64,000 nt of DNA from Streptomyces sp. 1331.2 (GCF_900199205.1 NZ_OBMJ01000001.1:6627001-6691000), one strand, 5' to 3'; counted from the stretch's first letter, positions 51,178 through 59,937 are shown. Numbers and translations are program-made. The notes: generated by a model from the letters alone, not told the origin.

Positions 51178-51253
51178 TGAGCGCGTTCACCATGGAGGAC
51201 CCCGAGCGGATCATGCGCGACTGATCGACCAGCGGCTCTGCGTCCGCTCCTGA
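51178..51253 (+). pseudogene. Acyl-carrier-protein N-terminal relic
   Basis: A good ribosome binding site (GAGGAGAGG) precedes a GTG that encodes VSAFTMEDPERIMRD and then stops. The sequence closely resembles the first residues of polyketide acyl carrier proteins (MSAFTMEDL.RIMREC pattern). A one-base shift leads to RLIDQRLCVRS and another stop. I infer a deleted carrier-protein gene; a leader peptide for the antiporter is the alternative. Confidence 0.35.
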
Positions 51254-51309
51254 CCCGGCCTCCGGCGCTCCGACACCGTCCGCCCCCTATCCTCACCAAG
51301 GGAGTCCCC

Positions 51310-52632
51310 GTGCCGTTGGCCGTCGGACCGGTCGCGCCGCTCGCCGCCCATGACCTGATGGTCTTCCTCCTCCAAGTGGGCCTGCTGCTCGGGCTCGCCG
51401 TCCTGCTCGGACGCCTGTTCACCCGGCTCGGGCTGTCCGCCGTCGTCGGCGAGCTGTTCGTCGGCGTGCTGCTCGGACCGTCGCTGCTCGGACACCTCGC
51501 CCCCGGCCTCTCCGAGTGGCTGCTGCCGCACGACCCCGCCCGCTTCCACCTGCTGGACGCCTTCGGACAGATCGGCGTCATCCTGATGGTCGGCGTGACC
51601 GGCCTGCAGATGGACCTCGGGCTGGTCCGCAAGCGCGGCGCCACCGCCGTACGGGTGAGCGTCCCCGGGATCGTCGTCCCGCTCGCCCTGGGCATCGGGC
51701 TGGCCTTCATGCTGCCCGACTCGCTGCTCGGCAGGGTCTCCGACCGCAGCACCTTCGCCCTGTTCGTCGGCGTCGCGATGGGCGTCAGCGCCATCCCGGT
51801 GATCGCCAAGACCCTGATCGAACTGGGCCTGCTGCACCGCAACATCGGCCAGCTGACCCTCTGCGCCGTCACCGTCGACGACATCGTCGGCTGGCTGCTG
51901 CTCTCGGTCGTCTCGGCGATGGCCACCGTCGGCGTCTCCGGCGGCCAGATCCTGCACTCGATCGCCAACCTGGTGGTCGTCGTGGTGCTCGCCCTGGTGC
52001 TGCGCCGCATCGCCAAGGCGGCCGGGCCCCGGCTCGCCAACGGCGCGGCCGGCCCGTCCGTCCTCGCCCTCCTGGTCGCCGCGCTGCTGCTGGCCGCCGC
52101 CGGCACCCAGGCGCTCGGCCTGGAGGCGGTCTTCGGCGCCTTCCTGTGCGGTCTCGCCCTGACCGGCACCCCGCTGGCCGACCCGAACCGGCTCGCCCCG
52201 GTGCGCACCGTCGTGGTCTCGATCCTCGCGCCGGTGTTCTTCGCGACCGCCGGACTGCGGATGGACCTCACCGCCCTCACCCGGCCCACCGTGCTGCTCG
52301 CCGGCCTCGCGGTGCTGGCGATCGCCATCATCGGCAAGTTCAGCGGCGCCTACCTGGGCGCGCGGATCAGCCGGATGAGCCACTGGGAGGGCCTGGCGCT
52401 CGGCGCCGGGATGAACGCCCGCGGCGTGATCGAGGTCGTGGTCGCGATGGTCGGCCTCAAGCTCGGCGTGCTGAGCCAGGAGATGTACACCGTCGTCATC
52501 CTGGTCGCCATCGTCACCTCGCTGATGGCGCCCCCGCTGCTGCGCCGGTTCATGGCGCGGATCGAGGAGACGGCCGAGGAGCGGCTGCGCGAGGACGCGC
52601 TCAGCCCCAAGGAACTCGCCGCCCACCTCTGA
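51310..52632 (+). CDS. CPA2-family cation:proton antiporter
   Basis: This 440-residue membrane protein has about 12 hydrophobic segments: GLSAVVGELFVGVLLGPSLL, then LMVGVTGLQMDL, TVDDIVGWLLLSVVSA with the paired aspartates of the ion site, and VFGAFLCGLALTGTPLA. This matches Na+/H+ and K+/H+ antiporters of the CPA2 family without the regulatory RCK domains. Copies occur at cluster borders and may aid self-protection or precursor uptake, but a housekeeping role is equally possible. The GTG at 51310 is the start; a terminator follows. Confidence 0.88.
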   Translation: MPLAVGPVAPLAAHDLMVFLLQVGLLLGLAVLLGRLFTRLGLSAVVGELFVGVLLGPSLLGHLAPGLSEWLLPHDPARFHLLDAFGQIGVILMVGVTGLQMDLGLVRKRGATAVRVSVPGIVVPLALGIGLAFMLPDSLLGRVSDRSTFALFVGVAMGVSAIPVIAKTLIELGLLHRNIGQLTLCAVTVDDIVGWLLLSVVSAMATVGVSGGQILHSIANLVVVVVLALVLRRIAKAAGPRLANGAAGPSVLALLVAALLLAAAGTQALGLEAVFGAFLCGLALTGTPLADPNRLAPVRTVVVSILAPVFFATAGLRMDLTALTRPTVLLAGLAVLAIAIIGKFSGAYLGARISRMSHWEGLALGAGMNARGVIEVVVAMVGLKLGVLSQEMYTVVILVAIVTSLMAPPLLRRFMARIEETAEERLREDALSPKELAAHL

Positions 52633-52695
52633 GCACTCGCCGCGTCCCCGCCGAACCCCGTCGATGCCCCGGCGGGGGCGTGCGCGAGCAACCGC

Positions 52696-52733
52696 CGGGC
52701 CCGGCACCCCTCTCGACAGGGGTGCCGGGCCCG
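52696..52733 (+). terminator. Perfect 16-bp hairpin after the antiporter gene
   Basis: Arms CGGGCCCGGCACCCCT (52696-52711) and AGGGGTGCCGGGCCCG (52718-52733) flank a 6-nt loop, 64 nt past the antiporter stop. The rest of the 310-bp gap to the next gene (52633-52942) shows no other gene; the acyl-CoA dehydrogenase promoter must lie in its second half. Confidence 0.85.
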
Positions 52734-52942
52734 ACGGTTTGCGGGGGCCTCGCGTCGGAGGGAGCAGGGGCGGTCCGGGTGCTGCGGTCCGGGACCGACG
52801 CCGGTCAGCCGGTGGGCACCGAGGATCAGCCGAGGGCCGGATCCCGGGGATCAAGCCGTGGTGTCGGCGGTGCGGCCGGTGGGAAGGTCCCGGTTGCCGC
52901 CGTACCCGTACCCGCCCCGCCCTCCCGATCGGATGCCCCGCC

Positions 52943-54739
52943 TTGGACTCCCTGCTGCTCTCCCGCCGCGACCTCGCCTTCCTGCTGTACGACTGGCTGG
53001 ACGTCACCTCCCTGACCAGCCGCCCCCGCTACGCCGACCACGACCGGGACACCTTCGACGCGGCGCTGGAGCTCAGCGAGACCATCGCGACCCGGCACTT
53101 CGCCCCGCACAACAAGAAGAACGACGCCGAGGAGCCCCGCTTCGACGGCGAGCGGGTGCACATCATCCCCGAGGTGAAGGAGGCCCTGCGGGTCTACGCG
53201 GAGGCCGGCCTGGTCGGCGTCTCCATGGACTACGAGGTCGGCGGCCAGCAGCTGCCCGTCGTGGTCGCCAACGCCTGCCGGGCCTGGTTCCAGGCCGCGA
53301 ACATCGCCACCGCCTCGTACCCGCTGCTCACCGTCGGCAACGCCAACCTGCTGCTGGCGCACGGCAGTCGGGAGCAGATCGACACCTATGTGCCGCCGAT
53401 GGCCGAGGGCCGCTTCTTCGGGACGATGTGCCTGTCCGAGCCGCAGGCCGGCTCCTCGCTGGCCGACATCACCACCCGGGCGGTGCCGGCCGACGACGGC
53501 AGCTACCGGATCACCGGCACCAAGATGTGGATCTCCGGGGGCGACCACGAACTCAGTGAGAACATCGTCCACCTGGTGCTGGCGAGGATCCCCGGCGCTC
53601 CGGCGGGCGTGAAGGGCATATCGCTGTTCGTCGTGCCCAAGTTCCTGGTCGAGCCGGACGGCACGCTCGGGGAGCGCAACGACGTGGTCCTGGCCGGCCT
53701 CAACCACAAGATGGGCTACCGCGGCACCACCAACACCCTGCTCAACTTCGGCGAGGGCCGCCACACCCCCGGCGGTGCCCCGGGCGCGGTCGGCTACCTG
53801 GTGGGCCGGGCCCACCACGGGCTGGCCTACATGTTCCACATGATGAACGAGGCCCGGATCGGCGTCGGCCAGGGCGCCACCGCGCTCGGCTACACCGGCT
53901 ACCTGCACGCCCTCGACTACGCCCGCACCCGCCCGCAGGGCCGCCCGCTCGGGCACAAGGACCCGACCGCCCCGCAGGTCCCGATCATCGAGCACGCCGA
54001 CGTGCGCCGGATGCTGCTGGCCCAGAAGAGCTACGTGGAGGGGGCGCTGGCGCTCGGCCTGTACTGCAGCCGCCTGCTGGACGAGGAGGCCACCGCCGAG
54101 GACGAGGCCGAGCGGGCCCGCGCCCACCTGCTGCTCGACGTGCTGACGCCGATCGCCAAGAGCTGGCCCTCGCAGTGGTGCCTGGCCGCCAACGACCTCG
54201 CCATCCAGGTGCACGGCGGCTACGGCTACACCCGCGAGTACGACGTCGAGCAGTTCTACCGGGACAACCGGCTCAACCCGATCCACGAGGGCACCCACGG
54301 CATCCACGGGCTGGACCTGCTCGGCCGCAAGGTCGTCATGGACGGCGGCGCGGGCCTGGCGCTGCTCCTGGAGACCATCGGGGAGACGGCCGCCCGGGCC
54401 GCCGAGGCCGGGGGAGAGGCGGCCGAGCTGGCCGCCCGCCTGGAGGCGGCCGCGGCCAGGATCGGGCGGACCACCGCCGCACTCTGGTCGACCGGCGATC
54501 CGGCGGCCGCGCTGGCCAACGCCACCGTCTACCTGGAGGCGGTCGGCCATGTGGTGCTGGCCTGGATCTGGCTGGAGCAGTTCCTCGCCCTCGGCGCCGG
54601 GACGGAGGCCTTCCACGAGGGCAAGCGGCAGGCCGCCCGGTATTTCTTCCGGGTCGAACTCCCGCGGACCGGCCCGCAGTTCGACCTGCTCGACGGCCTG
54701 GACCGGACGGCGGCGGAGTGCCGGCCCGAGTGGTTCTGA
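52943..54739 (+). CDS. Acyl-CoA dehydrogenase with extended C-terminal domain
   Basis: This 598-residue FAD enzyme is of the long acyl-CoA dehydrogenase type. MCLSEPQAGSSLADI and ITGTKMWISGGDHE are the flavin and acyl-binding signatures. AIQVHGGYGYTREYDVEQFY carries the base region, and an extra helical domain follows to the end. The TTG at 52943 is chosen because the family N-terminus (SLLLSRRDLAFLLYDWLD) follows at once and no other start is in frame nearby. It oxidises acyl-CoA in fatty-acid breakdown and is probably not part of the peptide cluster. Confidence 0.85.
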   Translation: MDSLLLSRRDLAFLLYDWLDVTSLTSRPRYADHDRDTFDAALELSETIATRHFAPHNKKNDAEEPRFDGERVHIIPEVKEALRVYAEAGLVGVSMDYEVGGQQLPVVVANACRAWFQAANIATASYPLLTVGNANLLLAHGSREQIDTYVPPMAEGRFFGTMCLSEPQAGSSLADITTRAVPADDGSYRITGTKMWISGGDHELSENIVHLVLARIPGAPAGVKGISLFVVPKFLVEPDGTLGERNDVVLAGLNHKMGYRGTTNTLLNFGEGRHTPGGAPGAVGYLVGRAHHGLAYMFHMMNEARIGVGQGATALGYTGYLHALDYARTRPQGRPLGHKDPTAPQVPIIEHADVRRMLLAQKSYVEGALALGLYCSRLLDEEATAEDEAERARAHLLLDVLTPIAKSWPSQWCLAANDLAIQVHGGYGYTREYDVEQFYRDNRLNPIHEGTHGIHGLDLLGRKVVMDGGAGLALLLETIGETAARAAEAGGEAAELAARLEAAAARIGRTTAALWSTGDPAAALANATVYLEAVGHVVLAWIWLEQFLALGAGTEAFHEGKRQAARYFFRVELPRTGPQFDLLDGLDRTAAECRPEWF

Positions 54740-54764
54740 CCGACTGCTGCCGGGCCACCGCTGC

Positions 54765-54801
54765 GGCCGGGGCTGACGCGGGTGCCGCGTCGGCCCCGGC
54801 C
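54765..54801 (+). terminator. Hairpin after the acyl-CoA dehydrogenase gene
   Basis: A 16-bp stem with one G-T pair, GGCCGGGGCTGACGCG (54765-54780) and CGCGTCGGCCCCGGCC (54786-54801), has a 5-nt loop. Confidence 0.75.
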
Positions 54802-54825
54802 CTGTTCCCTGCGGCCCCCGGCCGG

Positions 54826-55232
54826 TCAGCCCACCGTGGCGGGGGCGGCTGTCCGCCCCAGGAAGCCGGCGAGCCCCCGGGGCATGGACAGGAACGGCGA
54901 GCGGCTGCCGGGCAGTCGGTGGACGGCCTCGGAGCGGGTGGCGAGCTCCTCCTGCCGGGCCGGTTCGAGGGCCCGGTCCCGGTCGCAGACGATGTAGGTG
55001 GAGGGGCCTCGCCGTCCGGAAGGTCACCGAAGAGCACGGTCCGGGAGTCCTCGTACGGGCGGGGCCTGGCCCGTGCCGTCGTCCGGCACGGGTGTCCCCA
55101 GGAAGGACGCCATGCTCCGGCCCGCGTCCAGCCGGAACGCGGCGACGTACACCGCCCGCACCACGGGGCGGCGGACGGCGCGGGGGTGCCCGGTGGGGCG
55201 CGCGGGGTTCTCGGGGCGCTCGCCCGGGTGTC
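54826..55232 (-). pseudogene. Decayed alpha/beta hydrolase gene
   Basis: The minus strand holds two out-of-frame pieces of an alpha/beta hydrolase of the esterase/EstC-like family. The upstream piece reads VRAVYVAAFRLDAGRSMASF (lid and central region). The downstream piece reads STYIVCDRDRALEPARQEEL, then SRSPFLSMPRGLAGFL before the stop at 54826-54828, where the catalytic His would be expected in SHSPF but is Arg here. The N-terminal half with the nucleophile is absent. It is bounded by the terminator at 54765-54801 and the small gene at 55239. Confidence 0.6.
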
Positions 55233-55238
55233 CGTCGA

Positions 55239-55466
55239 TCAGAGGACGAACATCGTGGCGTAGGGCGGGGTGATCCGTACCTTTCGCGCACCGAAGTCGA
55301 CGACGACCGAGGCGTTGCCCTCGTCCTCGATTTCGATGACCCGGCCGAGGCCGTACCTGTCGTGGGTGACGCGGTCCCCGACGGCGAACCGCTTGGGCGG
55401 CGCGTCGGGCCTGGCCTTGAAGGGACTGGTGGGCAGGGGGCGCCGGACTGCCGGTGTTTTCCTCAC
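55239..55466 (-). CDS. Small protein with PcrA/CarD-like Tudor/KOW motif
   Basis: This 75-residue protein has a conserved core, KRFAVGDRVTHDRYGLGRVI followed by VVVDFGARKVRI. This is the short beta-barrel seen at the C-terminus of PcrA/UvrD helicases and in small stand-alone actinomycete proteins, where it binds RNA polymerase or nucleic acid. The GTG at 55466 is preferred: a CATACT -10 box lies 10 nt upstream, so the message could be leaderless. A longer in-frame TTG (55568) is less likely. Confidence 0.65.
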   Translation of the reverse strand: MRKTPAVRRPLPTSPFKARPDAPPKRFAVGDRVTHDRYGLGRVIEIEDEGNASVVVDFGARKVRITPPYATMFVL

Positions 55467-55726
55467 CCTGGTCAGTATGCTCTGAAAATCGGGGGAACGG
55501 GGCGCCCTGGAGGGTGGAAAATCCGGCCGGGTCGGAGCGGGCCGCGCGTGCCGCGGCGGATGGCCCAACTAGCCCGCGGGGTAGGCCTGTTGCTGCCCCC
55601 GGCGGGCCGGTTGAGCCCCCTCCCGGTGCGGGGTGGAGAAAAAAATTCACCCGGAATTTCCGTCGGGGCGGCCCCGGGCCTGCTACAGTCGAAGCAGTTG
55701 CAGTAGTGGTTCCCATGAACTTTGTG

Positions 55727-55758
55727 TGCGCCTGCTGATCCTTGCAGGCGCATTTTTT
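55727..55758 (+). terminator. Intrinsic terminator or attenuator in the cold-shock leader
   Basis: Stem TGCGCCTGC (55727-55735) and GCAGGCGCA (55744-55752), with an 8-nt loop, is followed at once by six T. It is the only U-tract terminator noticed in the window and lies about 90 nt before the cold-shock ATG on the same strand. Confidence 0.7.
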
Positions 55759-55799
55759 GTTTCCGGCTCTTCCGGTGGGTTCTCATCGCGGCGACTCGA

Positions 55800-55820
55800 A
55801 AGTCTGCACGGTGCAGACTT
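55800..55820 (+). repeat. 10-bp dyad before the cold-shock gene
   Basis: AAGTCTGCAC and GTGCAGACTT are separated by one base. It could be an operator or an RNA hairpin that follows the terminator in the leader. Confidence 0.7.
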
Positions 55821-55845
55821 CGCACAGTCTCGAAGGAGATTTCTC

Positions 55846-56049
55846 ATGGCTACCGGTACCGTGAAGTGGTTCAACTCGGAAAAGGGCTTCGGCTTCATCG
55901 AGCAGGACGGCGGCGGCGCTGACGTCTTCGCTCACTACTCGAACATCGCCGCCAGCGGTTTCCGCGAGCTGATCGAGGGCCAGAAGGTCGAGTTCGACGT
56001 CACCCAGGGCCAGAAGGGCCCGCAGGCGGAGAACATCCGCCCGGTCTGA
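55846..56049 (+). CDS. cspA: Cold-shock protein, CspA family
   Basis: This 67-residue single cold-shock domain has RNP1 KGFGFIEQ and RNP2 VFAHYSNI, plus the start MATGTVKWFNSEKGFGFI. It is an RNA chaperone that binds single-stranded nucleic acid in the cytoplasm. GAAGGAG precedes the ATG by 7 nt. Base composition at third positions is less extreme than the neighbours, as expected for a highly expressed gene. A 19-bp terminator follows. Confidence 0.97.
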   Translation: MATGTVKWFNSEKGFGFIEQDGGGADVFAHYSNIAASGFRELIEGQKVEFDVTQGQKGPQAENIRPV

Positions 56050-56077
56050 TGTGACGCACGCCGGCTCCGTCCGGCGA

Positions 56078-56120
56078 CGAGGGGCCCGCACCGTGCACTG
56101 CGCACGGTGCGGGCCCCTCG
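56078..56120 (+). terminator. Perfect 19-bp hairpin between convergent genes
   Basis: Arms CGAGGGGCCCGCACCGTGC (56078-56096) and GCACGGTGCGGGCCCCTCG (56102-56120) flank a 5-nt loop, with GCTTTT after it. It serves the cold-shock gene and, on the other strand, the kinase gene that ends at 56144. Confidence 0.9.
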
Positions 56121-56143
56121 GCTTTTCCCGGGCCGCCCGGGCG

Positions 56144-57622
56144 TCACGGTGCGGGTGCCGGGGCGGTGGCGAGCGGGAGCCGGGCCCGGAAGGTGACCTC
56201 CGGGCCGGGGGTGTCCAGGACGGCGAGGGTGCCGCCGTGGAGGGTGGCGATGTCGCGGGCGATGGGCAGGCCGAGGCCGGTGCCGCCGTCGTCGCGGCTG
56301 CGGGCGTCGTCCAGGCGGGTGAAGCGTTCGAAGATCCGCTCGCGATCGGCGGGTGGGATGCCCGGGCCGTCGTTGGAGACGTCCAGGACGGCCTCGCCGG
56401 TGGCGTCGTCTCGGTGGAGCCGGACGGTGACCTCCTGCCGGGCGTGGCGCCGGGCGTTGTCCAGCAGGTTGGTCAGGAGCCGGCCCAGCCACTGCGGGTT
56501 GCCGGGGACGGCGATGTCGGCCGCCGTGTGCACGGTGACGGGGTGCGGCTGCGGGCCTCCGGCGCGGACCGTGGTGTCGACGAGCTCGCCCAGATCGACG
56601 CGCTGGCCTGGGCGTTCCCGGCCGGTGGCGTCCAGGCGGGCCAGCAGCAGGAGGTCGGTGGCCAGCGCCTGGAGGCGTTCGGTGTCCTGGAGGGCGCCGG
56701 CGACGAGGTCGGCGCGGACGTCCGGGTCGGGGACGGCGAGGGCCACCTCCAGCTGGGTGCGCAGCACGGTCAGCGGGCTGCGCAGCTCGTGGGAGGCGTC
56801 GGCGATGAAGCGGCGCTGGCGGGTGCCGGCGGCTTCCAGGCGTTCGAGCATGGCGTTCATGGTGTGGGCGAGCCGGGCGATCTCGTCGTCGCTGCGCGGC
56901 TCCGGCACGCGCCGGGCGAGGTCGCGGTCGCCGATGGCGGCGACCTCGGCGCGGATGGCCTCGACCGGGCGCAGCGCCCGGCCGGTGGCGCGCCAGGTGA
57001 GGACGGCGGTGGTGAGCAGCAGCAGCCCGCTGAGGGCGGCGAGGGCGGCGGTGGTGACGTCCTCGGCGGCGTCGACGGTGCGCAGCGAGACGCCGACGTG
57101 GATGGTGACCGGGCCGGTGGGGGAGGCCGCGGTGACGGTGGTGACGCGCTGGTGGCGTTCGGCGCCGAGCGCGTGGACGTTGTAGCTCCGGTGGCCGTCC
57201 CGGGTGCGGACGGGGGCGAGCGGGGGCTGGCCGGCGAGGTTGCCGCTGGCGGCGATGACGTGGCCGGTGGCGTTGACGACCTGGATGAAGTCGGTGCCGT
57301 GGCCGAGCGGCAGCTGCGCGGTGAGCTGGCGGTCGGCGGCGAGCCGGGCGACGGCCTGGGCCTGTTCGCGGGCGCCGGTCTCCACGGTGCGTTCCAGGTT
57401 GGCGCGCAGCAGCAGGAGGACGGCGGCGGAGGCGGCCAGCAGGACGACGGCGACGCTGGCGCAGGCGGCGAGCGTGGTGCGGGTGCGGACCGAGCGGGGG
57501 GCGAGCCGGTGGATCAGGGCGGTGGTGCGGGGGTGCCGGGTGGCCCGGCGCAGGGCGGCCCGGGCCCGGTGGCGCAGCGGGCGGGCCGTCGGCCGGTCAG
57601 CCACCGTAGGTCGGTCAGCCAC
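56144..57622 (-). CDS. Sensor histidine kinase
   Basis: This 492-residue membrane kinase has a basic N-terminus, a first transmembrane segment (ASVAVVLLAASAAVLLLL), an extracytoplasmic sensor of about 120 residues and a second membrane segment (LAALSGLLLLTTAVLTW). HAMP follows, then the dimerisation box SHELRSPL with phospho-acceptor His278, an N box LLDNARRH and G boxes DVSNDGPGIPP and GGTGLGLPIA. The GTG start overlaps the response-regulator stop by 8 bp. It signals to the regulator encoded upstream; the PepSY and COG4705 genes transcribed divergently are probable targets. Confidence 0.93.
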   Translation of the reverse strand: MADRPTVADRPTARPLRHRARAALRRATRHPRTTALIHRLAPRSVRTRTTLAACASVAVVLLAASAAVLLLLRANLERTVETGAREQAQAVARLAADRQLTAQLPLGHGTDFIQVVNATGHVIAASGNLAGQPPLAPVRTRDGHRSYNVHALGAERHQRVTTVTAASPTGPVTIHVGVSLRTVDAAEDVTTAALAALSGLLLLTTAVLTWRATGRALRPVEAIRAEVAAIGDRDLARRVPEPRSDDEIARLAHTMNAMLERLEAAGTRQRRFIADASHELRSPLTVLRTQLEVALAVPDPDVRADLVAGALQDTERLQALATDLLLLARLDATGRERPGQRVDLGELVDTTVRAGGPQPHPVTVHTAADIAVPGNPQWLGRLLTNLLDNARRHARQEVTVRLHRDDATGEAVLDVSNDGPGIPPADRERIFERFTRLDDARSRDDGGTGLGLPIARDIATLHGGTLAVLDTPGPEVTFRARLPLATAPAPAP

Positions 57623-58292
57623 CGTCGGCCGCCAGTCGGTAGCCGGCCCCGCGCACGGTTTGGACCGCGGCGCGCCCGAACGGGGCGTCGATCTTGCGGC
57701 GCAGCGCGCTGATGTGGACCTCGACGGTGTTGGGGTCGGCGTCGGGGCCGCTGTCCCAGACCTGGTCGAGGATCTCCCGCTTGGAGACGGCCTCCCCGGC
57801 CCGGCGGGCGAGGTGGTCCAGCAGGGCGAACTCGCGGGGGGTGAGGGGGATCGTGCCGCCGGCGCGGGTGCAGGTGCGGGCGGCGGAGTCGACGACCAGG
57901 TCGCCCAGGACCGTGCGGCGCGGGGCCCGGGTGCCGATCCGGCGGGCGAGGGCGTTGAGGCGGGCGACGAGGACGACGAAGGAGAAGGGCTTGGACAGGT
58001 AGTCGTCGGCGCCGGTGTCCAGGGCCTCGGCCTCGTCCCACTCGCCGTCCTTGGCGGTGAGCATGAGGATGCCGACGTCGCTGCCGCTGGCGCGCAGCCG
58101 GGAGCAGACCCGGTAGCCGTTGAGGCCCGGCAGCATGATGTCGAGGACGATCACGTCGTAGGCGTGGTCGGTGGCCTTGGCCAGGCCGGACAGGCCGTCG
58201 TGGGCGACGTCGACGGTGAAGCCCTCGGTGGTCAGTCCGTGCTGCAGGGCCAGGGCCAGACGGCGCTCGTCCTCTACTACCAGTACGCGCAT
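57615..58292 (-). CDS. OmpR-family response regulator
   Basis: This 225-residue protein has a receiver domain (residues 1-115) with the acidic pair VVEDE, phospho-acceptor Asp51 in VIVLDIMLPG and Lys in SKPF. A winged-helix domain follows (LTPREFALLDHLARRAGEAV, then TVRGAGYRL). It is the first gene of a two-gene minus-strand operon with the kinase. Its start is 147 bp from the divergent PepSY gene. Confidence 0.95.
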   Translation of the reverse strand: MRVLVVEDERRLALALQHGLTTEGFTVDVAHDGLSGLAKATDHAYDVIVLDIMLPGLNGYRVCSRLRASGSDVGILMLTAKDGEWDEAEALDTGADDYLSKPFSFVVLVARLNALARRIGTRAPRRTVLGDLVVDSAARTCTRAGGTIPLTPREFALLDHLARRAGEAVSKREILDQVWDSGPDADPNTVEVHISALRRKIDAPFGRAAVQTVRGAGYRLAADGG

Positions 58293-58439
58293 GCCCCCCA
58301 GGGTGGCAGGTCGCGATGAGGGGCAGCTGAAGGCCCCCTCGGGTCTTCAGCCGATCTTCAGCAAGGGCCGGACATGCTGTGCCGACCGTGATCCGGGCAC
58401 AGGGCCCGGACCGGGCCGGGATGCAAAGGGGTGGGCGCA

Positions 58440-59048
58440 GTGAGCGAGCCCATGGAGTTCGAGCAGGCACAGGGTCGGCAGCAGGGCCCGCAGCAGGGCC
58501 GGCCGGAGGAGCAGCAGGGGACGAAGCCCGTCGGCAAGGCGCGCAGAGCGCGGCGGTGGCTGCGCGGGCGTCCGGTGCGGTGGGTGGCGGCCGGTGCGGC
58601 GGTGGTCGTGGTGGCCGGCGGGGCCGCGGTGGCGGCGCACCACGTGGCCGGGCACCACGGCGAGCACCGCGGTGACCGCAAGGAGGTGGCCGCGGCCGAC
58701 CACGGTCACGGTGGGTACGGCGACGGCGAGCGTGGCGAGCACGGCCAGGCCAAGCGGGAGCACCCCGGGAACGGTGGGAACGGCGGGAACGGCGGCCGGC
58801 AGGGCGGCGCCCGGGCCGTCGGCCGGCCGGCTCCGGCCCCGCTGCCGTCCACCGATGCGGCGGACGCGGTGGCGAAGGCCGCGGCGGCGGTGGCCGGCGG
58901 AAAGGTGGAGTCGCTGAGCCCGGTCACCGAGCAGGGCGGTGGCCGCGCCTGGCAGGCCGTGGTCCTCGGCCCGGACGGCGTGCGGCACCTGGTGACGCTG
59001 GACGGCACCAGCGGTGCGATCACCGGCAACACCGTCCTGGGCCGCTGA
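58440..59048 (+). CDS. Membrane-anchored PepSY-domain protein
   Basis: This 202-residue protein has a 45-residue cytoplasmic start, one membrane segment (AAGAAVVVVAGGAAVAAHHV), a His/Gly/Glu-rich extracellular linker (HGGYGDGERGEHGQ), then a PepSY-like domain of about 70 residues (ADAVAKAAAAVAGGKVESLS, then GVRHLVTLDGTSGAITG). PepSY domains inhibit or sense peptidases outside the membrane. The histidine-rich linker could bind metal. The GTG at 58440 has AAGGGG upstream; ATG alternatives in frame exist 21 nt later. Divergent from the two-component genes. Confidence 0.75.
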   Translation: MSEPMEFEQAQGRQQGPQQGRPEEQQGTKPVGKARRARRWLRGRPVRWVAAGAAVVVVAGGAAVAAHHVAGHHGEHRGDRKEVAAADHGHGGYGDGERGEHGQAKREHPGNGGNGGNGGRQGGARAVGRPAPAPLPSTDAADAVAKAAAAVAGGKVESLSPVTEQGGGRAWQAVVLGPDGVRHLVTLDGTSGAITGNTVLGR

Positions 59049-59136
59049 CCCCGGGCTCCAGCCGATCTCACGAGCGCCGACCTCAGGAGAGCCGGCGTCA
59101 GGAGAGCTGACCCCGAGAGAAGGGAGCGCCGCAATC

Positions 59137-59937
59137 GTGGGCGCCACCACGGTCCCGCGCGGGACCGACCACCGCCGGCCCGTCCCCGTAGGCCTGCTGC
59201 GGAGCAAGGTCCCGCAGGTGACGGCGGTGTTCTGGGTCGTCAAGATCCTCACCACCGGCATGGGCGAGACCACCTCCGACTACCTCGCCCGGGTGCTGGG
59301 GCCGGTTCCGGCCGTCGCGTCGGCGGGCCTCCTGCTGGCCGCCGCGCTGGCGGCACAGGCCCGGGCCCGCCGCTACGTGCCGGCCGTGTACTGGACGGCG
59401 GTGGTGATGGTCAGCGTGTTCGGGACGATGGCCGCCGATGTCGCGCACGTCGCGCTGGGTGTGCCGTACGCCGTCTCCACCGCCGCCTTCGCACTGGCCC
59501 TGGCGGCGGTGTTCGGCCTGTGGTGGCGGCTGGAGGGCACCCTGGCGGTGGAGTCGGTGGCCGGCGGCCGCCGGGAGGTCCTCTACTGGTCGGCCGTCCT
59601 GGCCACCTTCGCGCTGGGCACGGCGGTGGGGGACCTGACCGCTGCCACGCTCGGCTGGGGCTACCTGCCCTCCGGCCTGCTCTTCGCCGCCATGATCGCG
59701 GTCCCCGCCCTCGCCCATCGGCTGCTGGGCGCTCCGCCGGTACTCACCTTCTGGTGGGCCTACGTGCTCACCCGCCCGCTCGGCGCCTGCTTCGCCGACT
59801 GGGCCGGAGTCAGCCACCAGCGGGGCGGCCTCGACCTGGGCACCGGCCCGGTGAGTCTGGTCCTCGGCGCGGTGATCGTCGGCCTGGTCCTCCGGCTGAG
59901 CATCGACGACCGTCGCCGCGGAGGAGCCGAACGGTGA
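59137..59937 (+). CDS. COG4705-family integral membrane protein
   Basis: This 266-residue protein has about seven hydrophobic segments. Characteristic parts are KVPQVTAVFWVVKILTTGMG, then ETTSDYLARVLGP in the first repeat, and TFALGTAVGDLTAATLGWGY in the second, an internal duplication typical of this uncharacterised membrane family. It lies 89 bp after the PepSY gene on the same strand, forming a likely target operon of the two-component system. AAGGGAG precedes the GTG at 59137. Confidence 0.8.
   Translation: MGATTVPRGTDHRRPVPVGLLRSKVPQVTAVFWVVKILTTGMGETTSDYLARVLGPVPAVASAGLLLAAALAAQARARRYVPAVYWTAVVMVSVFGTMAADVAHVALGVPYAVSTAAFALALAAVFGLWWRLEGTLAVESVAGGRREVLYWSAVLATFALGTAVGDLTAATLGWGYLPSGLLFAAMIAVPALAHRLLGAPPVLTFWWAYVLTRPLGACFADWAGVSHQRGGLDLGTGPVSLVLGAVIVGLVLRLSIDDRRRGGAER

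Larger units (their letters stand above)
55681..55845 (+). promoter_or_regulatory. Cold-shock gene leader with promoter and structured RNA
   Basis: TACAGT (55684-55689) is a plausible -10 box. About 150 nt of leader follow, containing the intrinsic terminator at 55727-55758, a 10-bp dyad at 55800-55820 and the Shine-Dalgarno GAAGGAG (55832-55838). A long structured leader is typical of cold-shock mRNAs. Confidence 0.55.
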
